Part shown: piece by piece, positions 1-7,105 of the stretch
Layout: each line of letters starts with the position of its first letter
How positions within the stretch are numbered: position 1 is the first letter of the stretch
Assembly: GCA_023864145.1 (NCBI GenBank)
Contig: JAIVER010000038.1
Span: 1-9,051, forward strand
Direction of reading: 5' to 3'
Length of the DNA: 9,051 nt
Source: Thiohalomonas sp.
Lineage (GTDB): Bacteria; Pseudomonadota; Gammaproteobacteria; GRL18
Position numbers and translations under genes: made by a program
Notes under the pieces: model-generated
What the model saw: the letters and a program-made list of their open reading frames with translations, nothing else
The model's database searches: none
Told to the model about the DNA's origin: nothing

Positions 1-96
1 GAGTTTTTTGATGAAATTTTACAGAGCATTGGAAAATCATTAGATTCTCGAATTAATGATAATTTCCAAGTGTTCGATCCTGCATTTTCAACTTGA
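1..96 (+). CDS. C-terminal end of an unidentified protein (partial)
   Basis: Frame 1 is open from the window edge to a TGA at 94-96 and gives 31 residues (begins EFFDEILQSIGKSL, ends FQVFDPAFST). The mix of acidic, aromatic and hydrophobic residues looks like a real coding end, but the stretch is too short to assign to a family. The last codons run into the IS3 transposase fragment on the opposite strand (from about 100). The original C terminus may therefore have been cut or replaced when the mobile element inserted. It could also be a chance open frame. Confidence 0.3.
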   Translation, partial: EFFDEILQSIGKSLDSRINDNFQVFDPAFST

Positions 97-291
97 TTGG
101 GTATAGACGTGCTTGAGACTTCCAAAAAAGCGTTCAACTACGGCATTATCCCAACAAGCTCCAACATCACCCATACTTGCTCGGATCCCATAATCACTCA
201 GTAGATAAGAGAATAGAAATTGGTTATTAATCGTTTTTAAACCCAATATATTTAAAAAACGATGAATAGTATTATTAACTAAGTCTTGCAT
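88..291 (-). pseudogene. IS3-family transposase (OrfB, DDE integrase core) fragment
   Basis: The 67-residue frame contains SDYGIRASMGDVGACWDNAVVERFFGSLKH split over about residues 32-62. This is the highly conserved stretch around the catalytic glutamate (E in VERFF) of IS3-family OrfB transposases. A full OrfB is about 270-290 residues. The two catalytic aspartates upstream are absent, and the usual continuation after SLKH is replaced by VYTQSS and a stop. The first 20 or so residues do not resemble the family and probably come from unrelated flanking DNA. The fragment is a dead relic with no recognisable inverted repeats. The family call is firm; the limits of the relic (about 100-220) are approximate. 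Confidence 0.75.
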
Positions 292-692
292 AATTTATCC
301 TTAAATAATTAGTTATAGTTTCTTGAAAAAGGTTTCGTTATCCTATAAATCGTTAACTATAGATATAACTTTAATATTTGTATTATATTAATTATTTCAG
401 TGGCTTATCTTACATTGGTTAATTGAAATAACATCTCACAATATCCCTATGTAATTAAGGGTTAATACTATTCAAATAATGGGCTATTACTAACCTCATG
501 ATGTATTGATGTGTGAAATTTGTGTATGGTGCTGTTATATTATCATTAATATTTACAATTTATTTGAATCTATATTAGTAATTTCTAAAAGATGGTTTCT
601 GCTAATGAAGAGCCTGTACAACATAAATTCTGACAGTATGCAATCACCACATTGCAGACGGATCAACTACCTGCCTGTGATCAATCTAGCGA
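292..692. other. AT-rich intergenic stretch, no supported gene
   Basis: This stretch is very AT-rich between the transposase relic and the possible gene relic at 693-851. A 75-codon plus-strand frame begins at 506, but it has no convincing ribosome binding site, is rich in Ile, Tyr, Phe and Cys as expected from random AT-rich DNA, and resembles no family I know. No tRNA, CRISPR or clear terminator was seen. Confidence 0.5.
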
Positions 693-851
693 TTAATTTT
701 TACAGTTCAATGGTGATTTATTCGATTTTTTGAATGGCCGCTTTTTGCTCTGATGATACTCAGAATAAAATCCGTCAATTAGTGCTAAGTACGGTGGGTT
801 CAACTGATCGATGCAACACTTTATAACCTCTAAGGCTGTATCAAAATCAAT
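693..851 (-). pseudogene. Possible gene relic, unidentified
   Basis: An open minus-strand stretch of 52 codons runs from just after a TGA (852-854) to a TAA at 693-695. It reads as a plausible protein segment (for example QLNPPYLALIDGFYSEYHQ followed by a basic KKRPFKK tail), with a more ordinary amino acid balance than the surrounding AT-rich frames. It has no ATG, GTG or TTG start with a ribosome binding site at its head, so if it is coding it is a broken remnant. The setting beside an IS3 relic makes a decayed mobile-element gene plausible, but I do not recognise the family and chance cannot be excluded. Confidence 0.25.
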
Positions 852-921
852 TCATTAATTTATCGGATTGAATATAAGCTAGTACACATTACGATCTAAA
901 ATGGGAGTCCTCATTAATTTA

Positions 922-1674
922 CTATCGACCTTTGTACCAGGTATCACATTCACTTTTTTGTCTGAGTTTACGTTTCATATTCCACAATAAGTGAATATTT
1001 TGAAAAGCCATTCCTATGACACCAAATGGTCCGCAGCGACGACTTGACGTTATAATTCGATGTGCTTTATCATATTTGATTATTTTCCAGGATTTATTGA
1101 TTTTTTCACCCCCCTTTTTTAAGCGTTTAGCCAGGGCAAATTCTTCACCCGCATATAAGTCTTCATCAAAACCACCAATATGAAGAAAAGCATTATGATC
1201 ACAATAGAGAAAAGGACCAACAGTGATGTTTTTTAATGCCAGAAGATAATTGACGCCATATTTGAAAATAAAAAAAGCCGGACCTTTGGAATCAGGCTCT
1301 ACCCAGGCTCCCCCTCCTATTACTTCACCACTACTGAGATTGTCTGATACTTTATCTAAAATATCTCCTTCTAACAGGGTGTCGGCATCTACAAAAACCA
1401 GATAATCTCCCGTTGCTTGTTCAGCACCCGCATTTCTTGCACGGGAAATTTGATTTTTGGGTTCAAAAATCACCTTAGCTCCCATCGCGGCAGCAATTTC
1501 ACCGGTATTATCTTTTGAATTATTGTCAACCAGTATTATTTCAACATGGCCTGCATATTCTGATGCACATGAAAATACAGACTTCAAAGTTTTCTCAATA
1601 TACTCTGCTTCATTATAAGCAGGGATAACCACCGAAATTGCTGGTTTTGTCAGTTGTTTTTCCATATGAGTCAA
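922..1674 (-). CDS. Family 2 glycosyltransferase (GT-A fold)
   Basis: Probable cytoplasmic inverting sugar transferase using a nucleotide-sugar donor. The N-terminal part has the GT2 pattern VVIPAYNE (residues 15-22), the nucleotide-binding acidic residue D50 in LVDNNSKDNT, the RARNAGAEQATGDYLVF block (about 78-94) and the DAD metal-binding motif (96-98). The acceptor side has GGFDEDLYAGEEFALAKRL (167-185), where E178 or its neighbour is the likely catalytic base. At 250 residues it is a complete single-domain enzyme without membrane segments. The substrate cannot be read from the sequence. The listed start is a TTG; an in-frame ATG at 1663-1665 (MEKQL) is at least as likely, because the only purine-rich stretch upstream is a weak AAGAGA before a run of nine A. 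The gene follows the COQ10-like gene after about 27 bp on the same strand, so the two may be cotranscribed. No functional tie to the redox genes is evident. Confidence 0.88.
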   Translation of the reverse strand: MTHMEKQLTKPAISVVIPAYNEAEYIEKTLKSVFSCASEYAGHVEIILVDNNSKDNTGEIAAAMGAKVIFEPKNQISRARNAGAEQATGDYLVFVDADTLLEGDILDKVSDNLSSGEVIGGGAWVEPDSKGPAFFIFKYGVNYLLALKNITVGPFLYCDHNAFLHIGGFDEDLYAGEEFALAKRLKKGGEKINKSWKIIKYDKAHRIITSSRRCGPFGVIGMAFQNIHLLWNMKRKLRQKSECDTWYKGR

Positions 1675-1702
1675 CTTTTATTTTTTTTTCTCTTAGTGTA
1701 GG

Positions 1703-2152
1703 TTACTTACCATAAATAAATCGGGCCCTGTTCTCAAAAGCTGAAAGAATAATTTGCGCCATTTGTAATAATGCCACATCAAAAACAGGTCTGAGAAATA
1801 ATGAAGCAGCCACGCAATTAAGGCTAAATTCAATGGCAGATTGATTATTATTATTAGGAGTAAATAACCAGTTCATATTAAATGTTTGAAATAAGGGGTC
1901 TGATGACTGGATATGAATACGCTTAAATGGATATAAGTGAGTTTTAGTAGAAAAACGCTTTTTTACAGGTCCGAGTTGAATTGTTTGAAAAGTAGAATAA
2001 CAATAGTGTTCACTCGTTGTCTGGGGAAGTTTAGACACATGAACCTCTTGCCACAGTGGTAAGAATTCCGGATAACGCTCTACATCAGCGATAATATCAA
2101 ATAGCTGTTGATCTGAGTAAATTAATTTTCGTTTTTCTTTATGCATAGCCAT
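1703..2152 (-). CDS. COQ10/RatA-family START-domain protein
   Basis: A 149-residue SRPBCC/START-fold protein of the COQ10/RatA (polyketide cyclase-like) family. Evidence is the opening block EKRKLIYSDQQLFDIIADV followed by ERYPEFLPLW (about residues 5-34), the FSTKTHLYPFKRI strand region (67-79) and the closing helix with AFENRARFIYG (138-148). All are in family order, and the length is typical. Members bind ubiquinone or related lipids in a hydrophobic cavity. Mitochondrial COQ10 is needed for normal Q function, while Escherichia coli RatA was described as a ribosome-association toxin. In many gammaproteobacteria ratA lies beside ratB and smpB, which are absent here, and the N-terminal block reads more like alphaproteobacterial/mitochondrial COQ10. 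A quinone-handling role alongside RquA and SQR is therefore an attractive inference. The ribosome binding site is weak; two closely spaced ATGs (residues 1 and 3) are possible starts. Confidence 0.82.
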   Translation of the reverse strand: MAMHKEKRKLIYSDQQLFDIIADVERYPEFLPLWQEVHVSKLPQTTSEHYCYSTFQTIQLGPVKKRFSTKTHLYPFKRIHIQSSDPLFQTFNMNWLFTPNNNNQSAIEFSLNCVAASLFLRPVFDVALLQMAQIILSAFENRARFIYGK

Positions 2153-2237
2153 TACACTACATTAGCCTGCCCTACAGAACTGGGAGTGCCTGTCAAAAAA
2201 AGCCACGCACTGTATGATGAATGTTATACTAATATAA

Positions 2238-2269
2238 GGGCCCTGCAAATAATAAATTTTCCAGGGCCT
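2238..2269 (-). terminator. GC-rich hairpin after the 51-residue gene, possible terminator
   Basis: The arms GGCCCTG (2239-2245) and CAGGGCC (2262-2268) are perfect 7-bp complements around a 16-nt loop, in otherwise AT-rich DNA. The hairpin begins 7 bp after the stop codon of the small gene, where the cluster would be expected to end. On the minus strand the bases after the stem (CTTATATTAG) are AT-rich but lack a clean U run, so termination efficiency is uncertain. Confidence 0.4.
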
Positions 2270-2275
2270 GAATTT

Positions 2276-2431
2276 CTATTTATGTGATTTTGTCATTAAC
2301 TTATACATTTTATAATTAATGACTGCAAAACGATAAAGCTGCCAAATAATTGAAGTACGAGCATATTTTGTGAACCCCGTAGGTACAGGGGGATAATAAT
2401 GCTGCTGATACGGTTCTTTATTTTTACCCAT
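2276..2431 (-). CDS. Small 51-residue protein downstream of the SQR gene
   Basis: The ATG at 2429-2431 is preceded by a strong Shine-Dalgarno sequence (GAGAAGGAG, about 7 nt upstream), and the frame runs 51 codons to a TAG at 2276-2278. The product begins MGKNKEPYQQHYYPPVPTGF, a polar, Tyr/Pro-rich head. It then has an amphipathic, aromatic segment (SIIWQLYRFAVINYKMYKLM, residues 27-46) and a basic tail ending KSHK; the predicted net charge is positive. There is no signal peptide and no clear transmembrane segment. The gene starts 33 bp after the SQR stop codon and lies just before a GC-rich hairpin, so it is most simply the last gene of the electron-transfer cluster. I do not recognise the family. 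A membrane-surface or SQR-associated accessory role is a guess from position and amphipathicity only. Confidence 0.75.
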   Translation of the reverse strand: MGKNKEPYQQHYYPPVPTGFTKYARTSIIWQLYRFAVINYKMYKLMTKSHK

Positions 2432-2464
2432 TAATATTCTCCTTCTCTAAAATCTAAGCTGAAA

Positions 2465-3919
2465 TCAGTCTGGTATCATTGTCCAGCCGGGCTTCAATTG
2501 AGCTTGATACAAAAACATGTGATGTAAAAAATATTTTACCCAATGTCCGGCCAGGCCAATTTCACCACTGGTCAGGGTCATATCACGTCCATAGACCGGA
2601 TAACGCTCATAATCAGGTACCACAGGAAAAACAGTCATGGATGCCGCTGTACCTTTAAAAATATGCATTCCTGTAGAAGCAACACAAGCTGCTCCCATTT
2701 CTGCCATTGAAGCCGTATGAGTAGGACTATCTGCACCATTAAGCATATCACGAATACTCAATGCAATCGCCTTACCAATATTTGATGAAGGCATGCCTGT
2801 TCTTGGTGGTGTAGGGTTAATCGGTGTACCATTAGGACTTTGCATTGGCTTACTGATCAAATGCGGCGGTGCAAAGGCAATACCCGCTGCAAAGATATTA
2901 TTATACAGTGGTGTCTGATAAGTCTTAGGCCAGTCCGCCGCACTCCATTCATCATAAGGACGTGCAGTATAATCACCATCTACTTTCATCAAAGCATTAG
3001 GTGCAAACATAGTATCGGTAATGTCCTCAGCTTGTTTATTATATGACTTAAGACCCACCCCGGCAAAGGGAGGGATCAGCATTGAGAAATCAAACTCAAG
3101 TTCGTTAATTTCACCATCCAGAGTCTCATAATGAATCTTGCCTTTTTCTATTTTTGACACATGTGCTCGGGTGATCCATTTAATACCCCGTTCAACCATT
3201 AGTGATTCAGCAAAGACCTTACCATTAGTGATATAACCACCTCGCTTAATATGAACGCCGCCCATACCAAAATCACCCAGCTCATATTCATTACTTATCC
3301 AGATAAGATTGGCCTTATCACGTACACCCTCTTCACGCAGGATATGTTCCACATTATAGATGTATTCAAAAGCAGCACCCTGACAGGTACACATACCATG
3401 ACCAGTACCAATAACAATATTTTTTGTCTTGCCTGCTTTCATCTCTGCAATTTCTTTTTGCAGCCATTCATTAGCTTCGACCGCATGTTGAGCTGTACAT
3501 ACTGATGCGGTAAAGCCGTCAGGACCTAAACCTTCAGTTGCAGCAAAATTAAGCTTTGGACCAGTTGCATTAATAAGATAGTCATATTCAACCGTTCCGG
3601 CCTCCCCCATATTGTCCGGGCTAGTATATTCAATATCCACATAGGGTGTATCACTTACTTCACCACCTTCAGGATGAATGGCAACCGCCTTAGCCTGACA
3701 ATATTCAACACCGAGTTTTTTATAGACAGGCGCCAATTCAAAGGTCACTTGATCAGGTGTCATTTCACCCACACCCACCCATATATTAGAGGGTATCCAG
3801 TTCCATTTACTATTGGGTGTAACGACAATGATCTTATGCTCTTTTTTTAATACGCGACCAAGATGTCTGGCAGCTGTATGACCGGCTGCACCGCCTCCTA
3901 GAATGACTATTCTAGCCAT
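2465..3919 (-). CDS. sqr: Sulfide:quinone oxidoreductase homologue (FAD flavoprotein)
   Basis: Membrane-associated flavoprotein expected to oxidise sulfide to sulfane sulfur or polysulfide and reduce a quinone. The N terminus carries the FAD-binding GGGAAG (8-13). The segment PNSKWNWIPSNIWVGVG (35-51) and INATG (116-120) are typical of the SQR/NDH-2-like flavoprotein group. The catalytic cysteines of SQR appear present: C141 in SVCTAQHA, C177 or C179 in GTGHGMCTCQGAAFEY, and C412 in GAACVAS. A second FAD contact is NIFAAGIAFAPP (341-352). The C terminus is amphipathic and aromatic (GHWVKYFLHHMFLYQ, 458-472), as in monotopic SQRs. At 484 residues it is longer than the usual 380-440 and has a proline-rich insert near 353-375; I cannot assign an SQR type. 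Start choice is firm: AGGAGG lies 5 nt before the ATG. A related flavoprotein with another sulfur substrate remains possible. It lies 113 bp downstream of rquA. Confidence 0.82.
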   Translation of the reverse strand: MARIVILGGGAAGHTAARHLGRVLKKEHKIIVVTPNSKWNWIPSNIWVGVGEMTPDQVTFELAPVYKKLGVEYCQAKAVAIHPEGGEVSDTPYVDIEYTSPDNMGEAGTVEYDYLINATGPKLNFAATEGLGPDGFTASVCTAQHAVEANEWLQKEIAEMKAGKTKNIVIGTGHGMCTCQGAAFEYIYNVEHILREEGVRDKANLIWISNEYELGDFGMGGVHIKRGGYITNGKVFAESLMVERGIKWITRAHVSKIEKGKIHYETLDGEINELEFDFSMLIPPFAGVGLKSYNKQAEDITDTMFAPNALMKVDGDYTARPYDEWSAADWPKTYQTPLYNNIFAAGIAFAPPHLISKPMQSPNGTPINPTPPRTGMPSSNIGKAIALSIRDMLNGADSPTHTASMAEMGAACVASTGMHIFKGTAASMTVFPVVPDYERYPVYGRDMTLTSGEIGLAGHWVKYFLHHMFLYQAQLKPGWTMIPD

Positions 3920-4032
3920 GTTTACCTCCTAAGCATGTTTTTTCTCTAATAATGTCTATTCTATTTGTTATGCAGACTAGAGAAGTTTATTGAGTATCTG
4001 CAATTTATCATTACAGACAGTGTTTATTTATA

Positions 4033-4773
4033 CTAACGTGTCATAATAACTTTTTGATATAAACCACCAAAGAGAGTTTCTTTGGTCATTTTTTTAGGTC
4101 TTAATCCTGCTGGAACCCAGTCAATGATCTCTTTATTCCAAACTCCCATCGCAAAAGGTTCAAGAATTGTAAGAATTGGAACCATGATATAACGAAAGGG
4201 ATTGGCCGGATGCGGCTTATGGTAATCAAGAAATACCACCTTGCCACCGGGCTTAACAACGCGCATAGCTTCTGCAACAGTTTTTGCACGAACCGTTTCA
4301 GGCTGTTCATGTAATAGAAAAAAAACAATCACATTATCAAACTGCTCATCTTCAAAATGTAAAGCTGTTGAATCCTGTTGATGAATATGAATATTGTCCT
4401 GCCCAGGAAGTTTACGTTGTACATTTTCAAGTTGGACAGGGGCAATATCAACAATATGCAGTTCACTGTCACTTTTCAATCGATTTGAAACTTGTTGAGA
4501 GAAATCACCATAGACACAGGCCACCTGAAGATTATTACCTTCTATGGTTTCACCTAATTCATCCAGTGCAGCATCTCGTAAGCGAGCAAAATTTCCCCAA
4601 AGTATTAAGTTAACCAGCCACTGCCTTTCAAATATCTGCACAGAGGTTGGATGAAGATAAGCCCACCAGTATGTGTCTTGAAGATATTCCGGCACTTTTA
4701 TTTCATCAGATGTTTTACATTGATCAAACACCTTATAATCTGAAGCTATTTGTACAGTATTATTATCCTGCAT
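4033..4773 (-). CDS. rquA: Rhodoquinone biosynthesis protein RquA
   Basis: RquA converts ubiquinone to rhodoquinone by replacing a ring methoxy group with an amine, using S-adenosylmethionine. The sequence shows the stretches I associate with RquA rather than ordinary UbiE/COQ5 methyltransferases. Numbering from the ATG at 4779, these are VPEYLQDTYWWAYLHP (29-44), FERQWLVNLILWGNFARLRD (50-69), a modified SAM motif I reading QVACVYGDF (85-93) instead of the usual DxGxGxG, VDIAPVQLENVQRKLP (110-125), FFLLHEQPE (153-161), VVKPGGKVVFLDYH (174-187) and a C-terminal FGGLYQKV (237-244). Length fits the family. Two ATGs are close: 4777-4779 has GAGAG only 1 nt away, whereas 4771-4773 has it 7 nt away, so 4773 is chosen. 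The gene sits between the NrfD-like and SQR genes, which both deal with quinones. Identification is from remembered family patterns, not an alignment. Confidence 0.85.
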   Translation of the reverse strand: MQDNNTVQIASDYKVFDQCKTSDEIKVPEYLQDTYWWAYLHPTSVQIFERQWLVNLILWGNFARLRDAALDELGETIEGNNLQVACVYGDFSQQVSNRLKSDSELHIVDIAPVQLENVQRKLPGQDNIHIHQQDSTALHFEDEQFDNVIVFFLLHEQPETVRAKTVAEAMRVVKPGGKVVFLDYHKPHPANPFRYIMVPILTILEPFAMGVWNKEIIDWVPAGLRPKKMTKETLFGGLYQKVIMTR

Positions 4774-4780
4774 AATCATA

Positions 4781-4785
4781 CTCTC
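4781..4785 (-). promoter_or_regulatory. Ribosome binding site that decides the rquA start
   Basis: On the minus strand GAGAG lies 1 nt before the first ATG and 7 nt before the second. Only the second spacing is normal, favouring translation from 4773, two codons inside the longest frame. Confidence 0.5.
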
Positions 4786-4806
4786 ATTCAGTTAAGCGTT
4801 AAATTT

Positions 4807-4842
4807 GAATCCAGATAAAAAACAATTATTTTATCCGGATTC
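4807..4842 (-). other. Long hairpin between the NrfD-like gene and rquA
   Basis: Arms 4807-4820 and 4829-4842 form a 14-bp stem around an 8-nt loop. The one non-Watson-Crick pair (4813/4836) is G·U in minus-strand RNA but A·C in plus-strand RNA, so the structure is better formed in the transcript of the cluster. It starts 9 bp after the NrfD-like stop codon and ends about 30 bp before rquA. The sequence after the stem is not a U run (CAAATTTAACG), so a leaky terminator, a processing site or a 3'-end stabiliser are all possible. Confidence 0.55.
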
Positions 4843-4850
4843 TGTGCTGT

Positions 4851-6101
4851 TTATTCAGCTCTTGCACCCGTATTACCAACACCAGTTAATATATTTTTAT
4901 GTTTACCAATACGTCCTAATTCAACCTCAATAGCCACCTTGGTTAAGATAGTAAAAACAAAGGCACCTAAAGCATAGATTCCAACAGAAACACCAATTTC
5001 CATAAGAGTGGGTGAATACTCAAAAATTTCACCCAGAGGCGTGGGGATAAAACCAGTCACAACCAGCCCCATCCCTTTTTCTATCCAGATACCGACAAAA
5101 CCCAGGACACAGGCAATATTAAGTGTCACCATATTTTCTCTGGTTTTATGAATCATTAGTAATGTCAGAGCCACCAGATTGAGACCAACTGCTGTCCATA
5201 TCCAGGATTTAAGACCATCAAAACCATCCAAACCTAAAAACAAATAATGCATTGATGCGGCATGCGCTCCTTCAAAATAAAAATCCGTAAATAATTCAGC
5301 GGCAACAAAGTACAAACTTATCTGCAATGCGATAGCCATAATAATAGCCAGCATTTTTATAACGCTCTGACTGACAGGATAGTCAGTATAGCGTCGCACC
5401 AGTTGCAGAATAATAATCATCAAAGCAGGTCCGGCAGTAAACGCAGATGAGATAAAACGAGGCGCCATTAATGCCGTATGCCAGAATGGACGTGCTACGT
5501 TAGATGACAATAACCAGGCAGTCACAGTATGAATTGATATAGCCCAGAAGCAGGTGATCACAATCCAGATGAAGTACTTCCTGACAGGAGTTTCTTTACC
5601 CTGGTAATGCTTAAACAGGATATACATCGGGATAAAGAGATTCAGAAACAAATAGACATTCAGTACCACAATATCCCAGGCAAGCATTGAATTAGGCCAG
5701 TTAAACTTACCTAATCCGGGCATTACATGCCAGGCTCTATCCAGACGACCAATATCAACAGCCACAAATCCCATAGCAACAATTACCGCAGACAATGCCA
5801 TTGCTTCACCAATGACAACGACTGTTTTTACATCTTTACGATGAAAAATATAAGCAGGAACCGTCAACAGTACACCGGCTGCGGCTATACCAACAAAAAA
5901 GGCAAAGTTAGCAATGTAGAACCCCCATGAAACCTGATCACTGAGTCCGGTAATAACCATGCCTTCGGTCCATTGATGGGAATAACTCCATGCTGTAATG
6001 CCGATCAAAACCAAGAGGAAAGACATCCACATATAATACAGAGGGCCTCCTTTTAATGCGGTCTTCATGGCGTCCATTAGAAAAGCGCAAAATACCTTCA
6101 T
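4851..6101 (-). CDS. NrfD/PsrC/DsrP-type integral membrane quinone-interacting subunit
   Basis: A 416-residue polytopic membrane protein of the NrfD superfamily, which in its complexes exchanges electrons and sometimes protons between the quinone pool and an Fe-S partner on the periplasmic face. About ten hydrophobic segments are visible, near 24-42, 62-84, 95-117, 142-164, 176-199, 213-235, 249-271, 300-317, 325-350 and 366-390. Family-like stretches include SWGFYIANFAFFVGIAAAG (58-76), VDIGRLDRAWHV (115-126), HTVTAWLLSSNVARPFWHT (191-209) and APRFISSAFTAGPAL (213-227). The length and ten-helix layout resemble DsrP and the ActC/ActF subunits of alternative complex III more than the shorter eight-helix PsrC/NrfD. 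Its ATG overlaps the TGA of the Fe-S gene (ATGA), a sign of coupled translation and of a complex between the two products. No catalytic molybdenum subunit is encoded nearby. Whether it reduces or oxidises quinone cannot be told. Confidence 0.88.
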   Translation of the reverse strand: MKVFCAFLMDAMKTALKGGPLYYMWMSFLLVLIGITAWSYSHQWTEGMVITGLSDQVSWGFYIANFAFFVGIAAAGVLLTVPAYIFHRKDVKTVVVIGEAMALSAVIVAMGFVAVDIGRLDRAWHVMPGLGKFNWPNSMLAWDIVVLNVYLFLNLFIPMYILFKHYQGKETPVRKYFIWIVITCFWAISIHTVTAWLLSSNVARPFWHTALMAPRFISSAFTAGPALMIIILQLVRRYTDYPVSQSVIKMLAIIMAIALQISLYFVAAELFTDFYFEGAHAASMHYLFLGLDGFDGLKSWIWTAVGLNLVALTLLMIHKTRENMVTLNIACVLGFVGIWIEKGMGLVVTGFIPTPLGEIFEYSPTLMEIGVSVGIYALGAFVFTILTKVAIEVELGRIGKHKNILTGVGNTGARAE

Positions 6102-7105
6102 GTTCTCGCCCTCGCTTCATCAGTGTAATACCAGAATTTTGGTTCTGTTCCCAGCTCTTCTTTAAGACGAAAAACGGTTTTGTTTTCCAGGATCCAGCGA
6201 ATTTCACTGTCCGGATCCAGTAAGTTGCCAAAGACTCTAGCTCCAGTTGGACAGGCTTCCATACAGGCAGGCTGACGTCCTTTACGAGTTCGCTGAGTAC
6301 AAAAATGGCATTTTTCAACCACCCCTTTCATGCGTGGCCGATTACCCAGATAGTTCGTATTTGGATTGATGTCTTCGGCTGCAATTTGCGGTTCCGTCCA
6401 GTTAAAGTGACGTGCCCAATATGGGCATGCTGACATACACATACGACAACCGATACACCAGTTGTAATCAATAACGATAATACCGTCGGTATCTATCCAC
6501 GTGGCCTCAACAGGACAAGCCTTAACACAGGGTGCGTTGTCACATTGCTGACATTGAACTGGCATATAATATTTACCTGCTACAGGCACTGTCGCGGGAT
6601 CATAATAGTGATCCGAATGTTCCAGATTTGAATCTCCCTCATCCATTTCCAACACACGTATGTACTGAACCTGGGAATCACGACCCTGATTATTTTCTTG
6701 TATGCATCCTTCAACACATTCACGATAACCACGACATTTGGAAATATTCAAAGCGTAACCAAAGTAGGTATCCGGCATGGGTTTGGTATCTTCACAAGTA
6801 ATATCAACACCAAACTTGCGCTTTGCCTTGCGTTTAATTCTTTCCAGTGCATCATTCATTTCTTCATCAGACATTCGGGTATAATGATCCTGAAAGAAAT
6901 CACCCATGGCATCAGAAAAAGTGGCACCTCCCCAGGAGGGTTTATTGGGTTCCTTAACCATGTCAACCGCTGCTGAAACACCAGTTACGGCAGCAGCACC
7001 TGTTGCCCCCAGCATGCCTAATTTTTTAAAAAAATGTCGCTTAGCCAGATCAGGCAGATTCTGATCATCTATCGAGTTATCATCTTTATGCTGTTGATCA
7101 GTCAT
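6098..7105 (-). CDS. Tat-exported four-cluster Fe-S electron-transfer subunit (DsrO/TtrB/NrfC-like)
   Basis: A 335-residue periplasmic ferredoxin-like subunit expected to carry electrons between the tetrahaem cytochrome and the NrfD-like membrane protein. The N terminus looks like a Tat signal: KRHFFKK (22-28), then a weakly hydrophobic Gly/Ala segment (29-48). The twin arginine is KR, a variant known from Salmonella TtrB. Four cysteine groups follow: C124/C130/C134; C185/C188/C193/C197; C217/C220/C223/C227; C266/C269/C281/C285. The first group has CX5CX3C, with Tyr127 where the canonical second cysteine would be. C104 is the only spare cysteine, so this site may hold a three-cysteine or altered cluster. 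Between signal and clusters is a charged helical stretch (78-98). The gene overlaps the tetrahaem gene by 8 bp and the NrfD-like gene by 4 bp, supporting a common complex. The exact subfamily is not settled. Confidence 0.88.
   Translation of the reverse strand: MTDQQHKDDNSIDDQNLPDLAKRHFFKKLGMLGATGAAAVTGVSAAVDMVKEPNKPSWGGATFSDAMGDFFQDHYTRMSDEEMNDALERIKRKAKRKFGVDITCEDTKPMPDTYFGYALNISKCRGYRECVEGCIQENNQGRDSQVQYIRVLEMDEGDSNLEHSDHYYDPATVPVAGKYYMPVQCQQCDNAPCVKACPVEATWIDTDGIIVIDYNWCIGCRMCMSACPYWARHFNWTEPQIAAEDINPNTNYLGNRPRMKGVVEKCHFCTQRTRKGRQPACMEACPTGARVFGNLLDPDSEIRWILENKTVFRLKEELGTEPKFWYYTDEARART

Noticed and set aside
506..733. A 75-codon plus-strand open frame in the AT-rich left region
   Set aside because: No ribosome binding site, random-looking Ile/Tyr/Phe/Cys-rich composition and no family resemblance; its end overlaps the opposite-strand relic.
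2188..2195. TTGACA on the minus strand upstream of the COQ10-like gene as a -35 box
   Set aside because: No acceptable -10 sequence lies 16-18 bp downstream.
5938..6318. A 126-codon minus-strand open frame across the Fe-S/NrfD-like junction
   Set aside because: It lies out of frame over two well-supported genes and its translation resembles no protein; it is a shadow frame. The same holds for the plus-strand frames opposite the sqr, rquA, NrfD-like, Fe-S and cytochrome genes.
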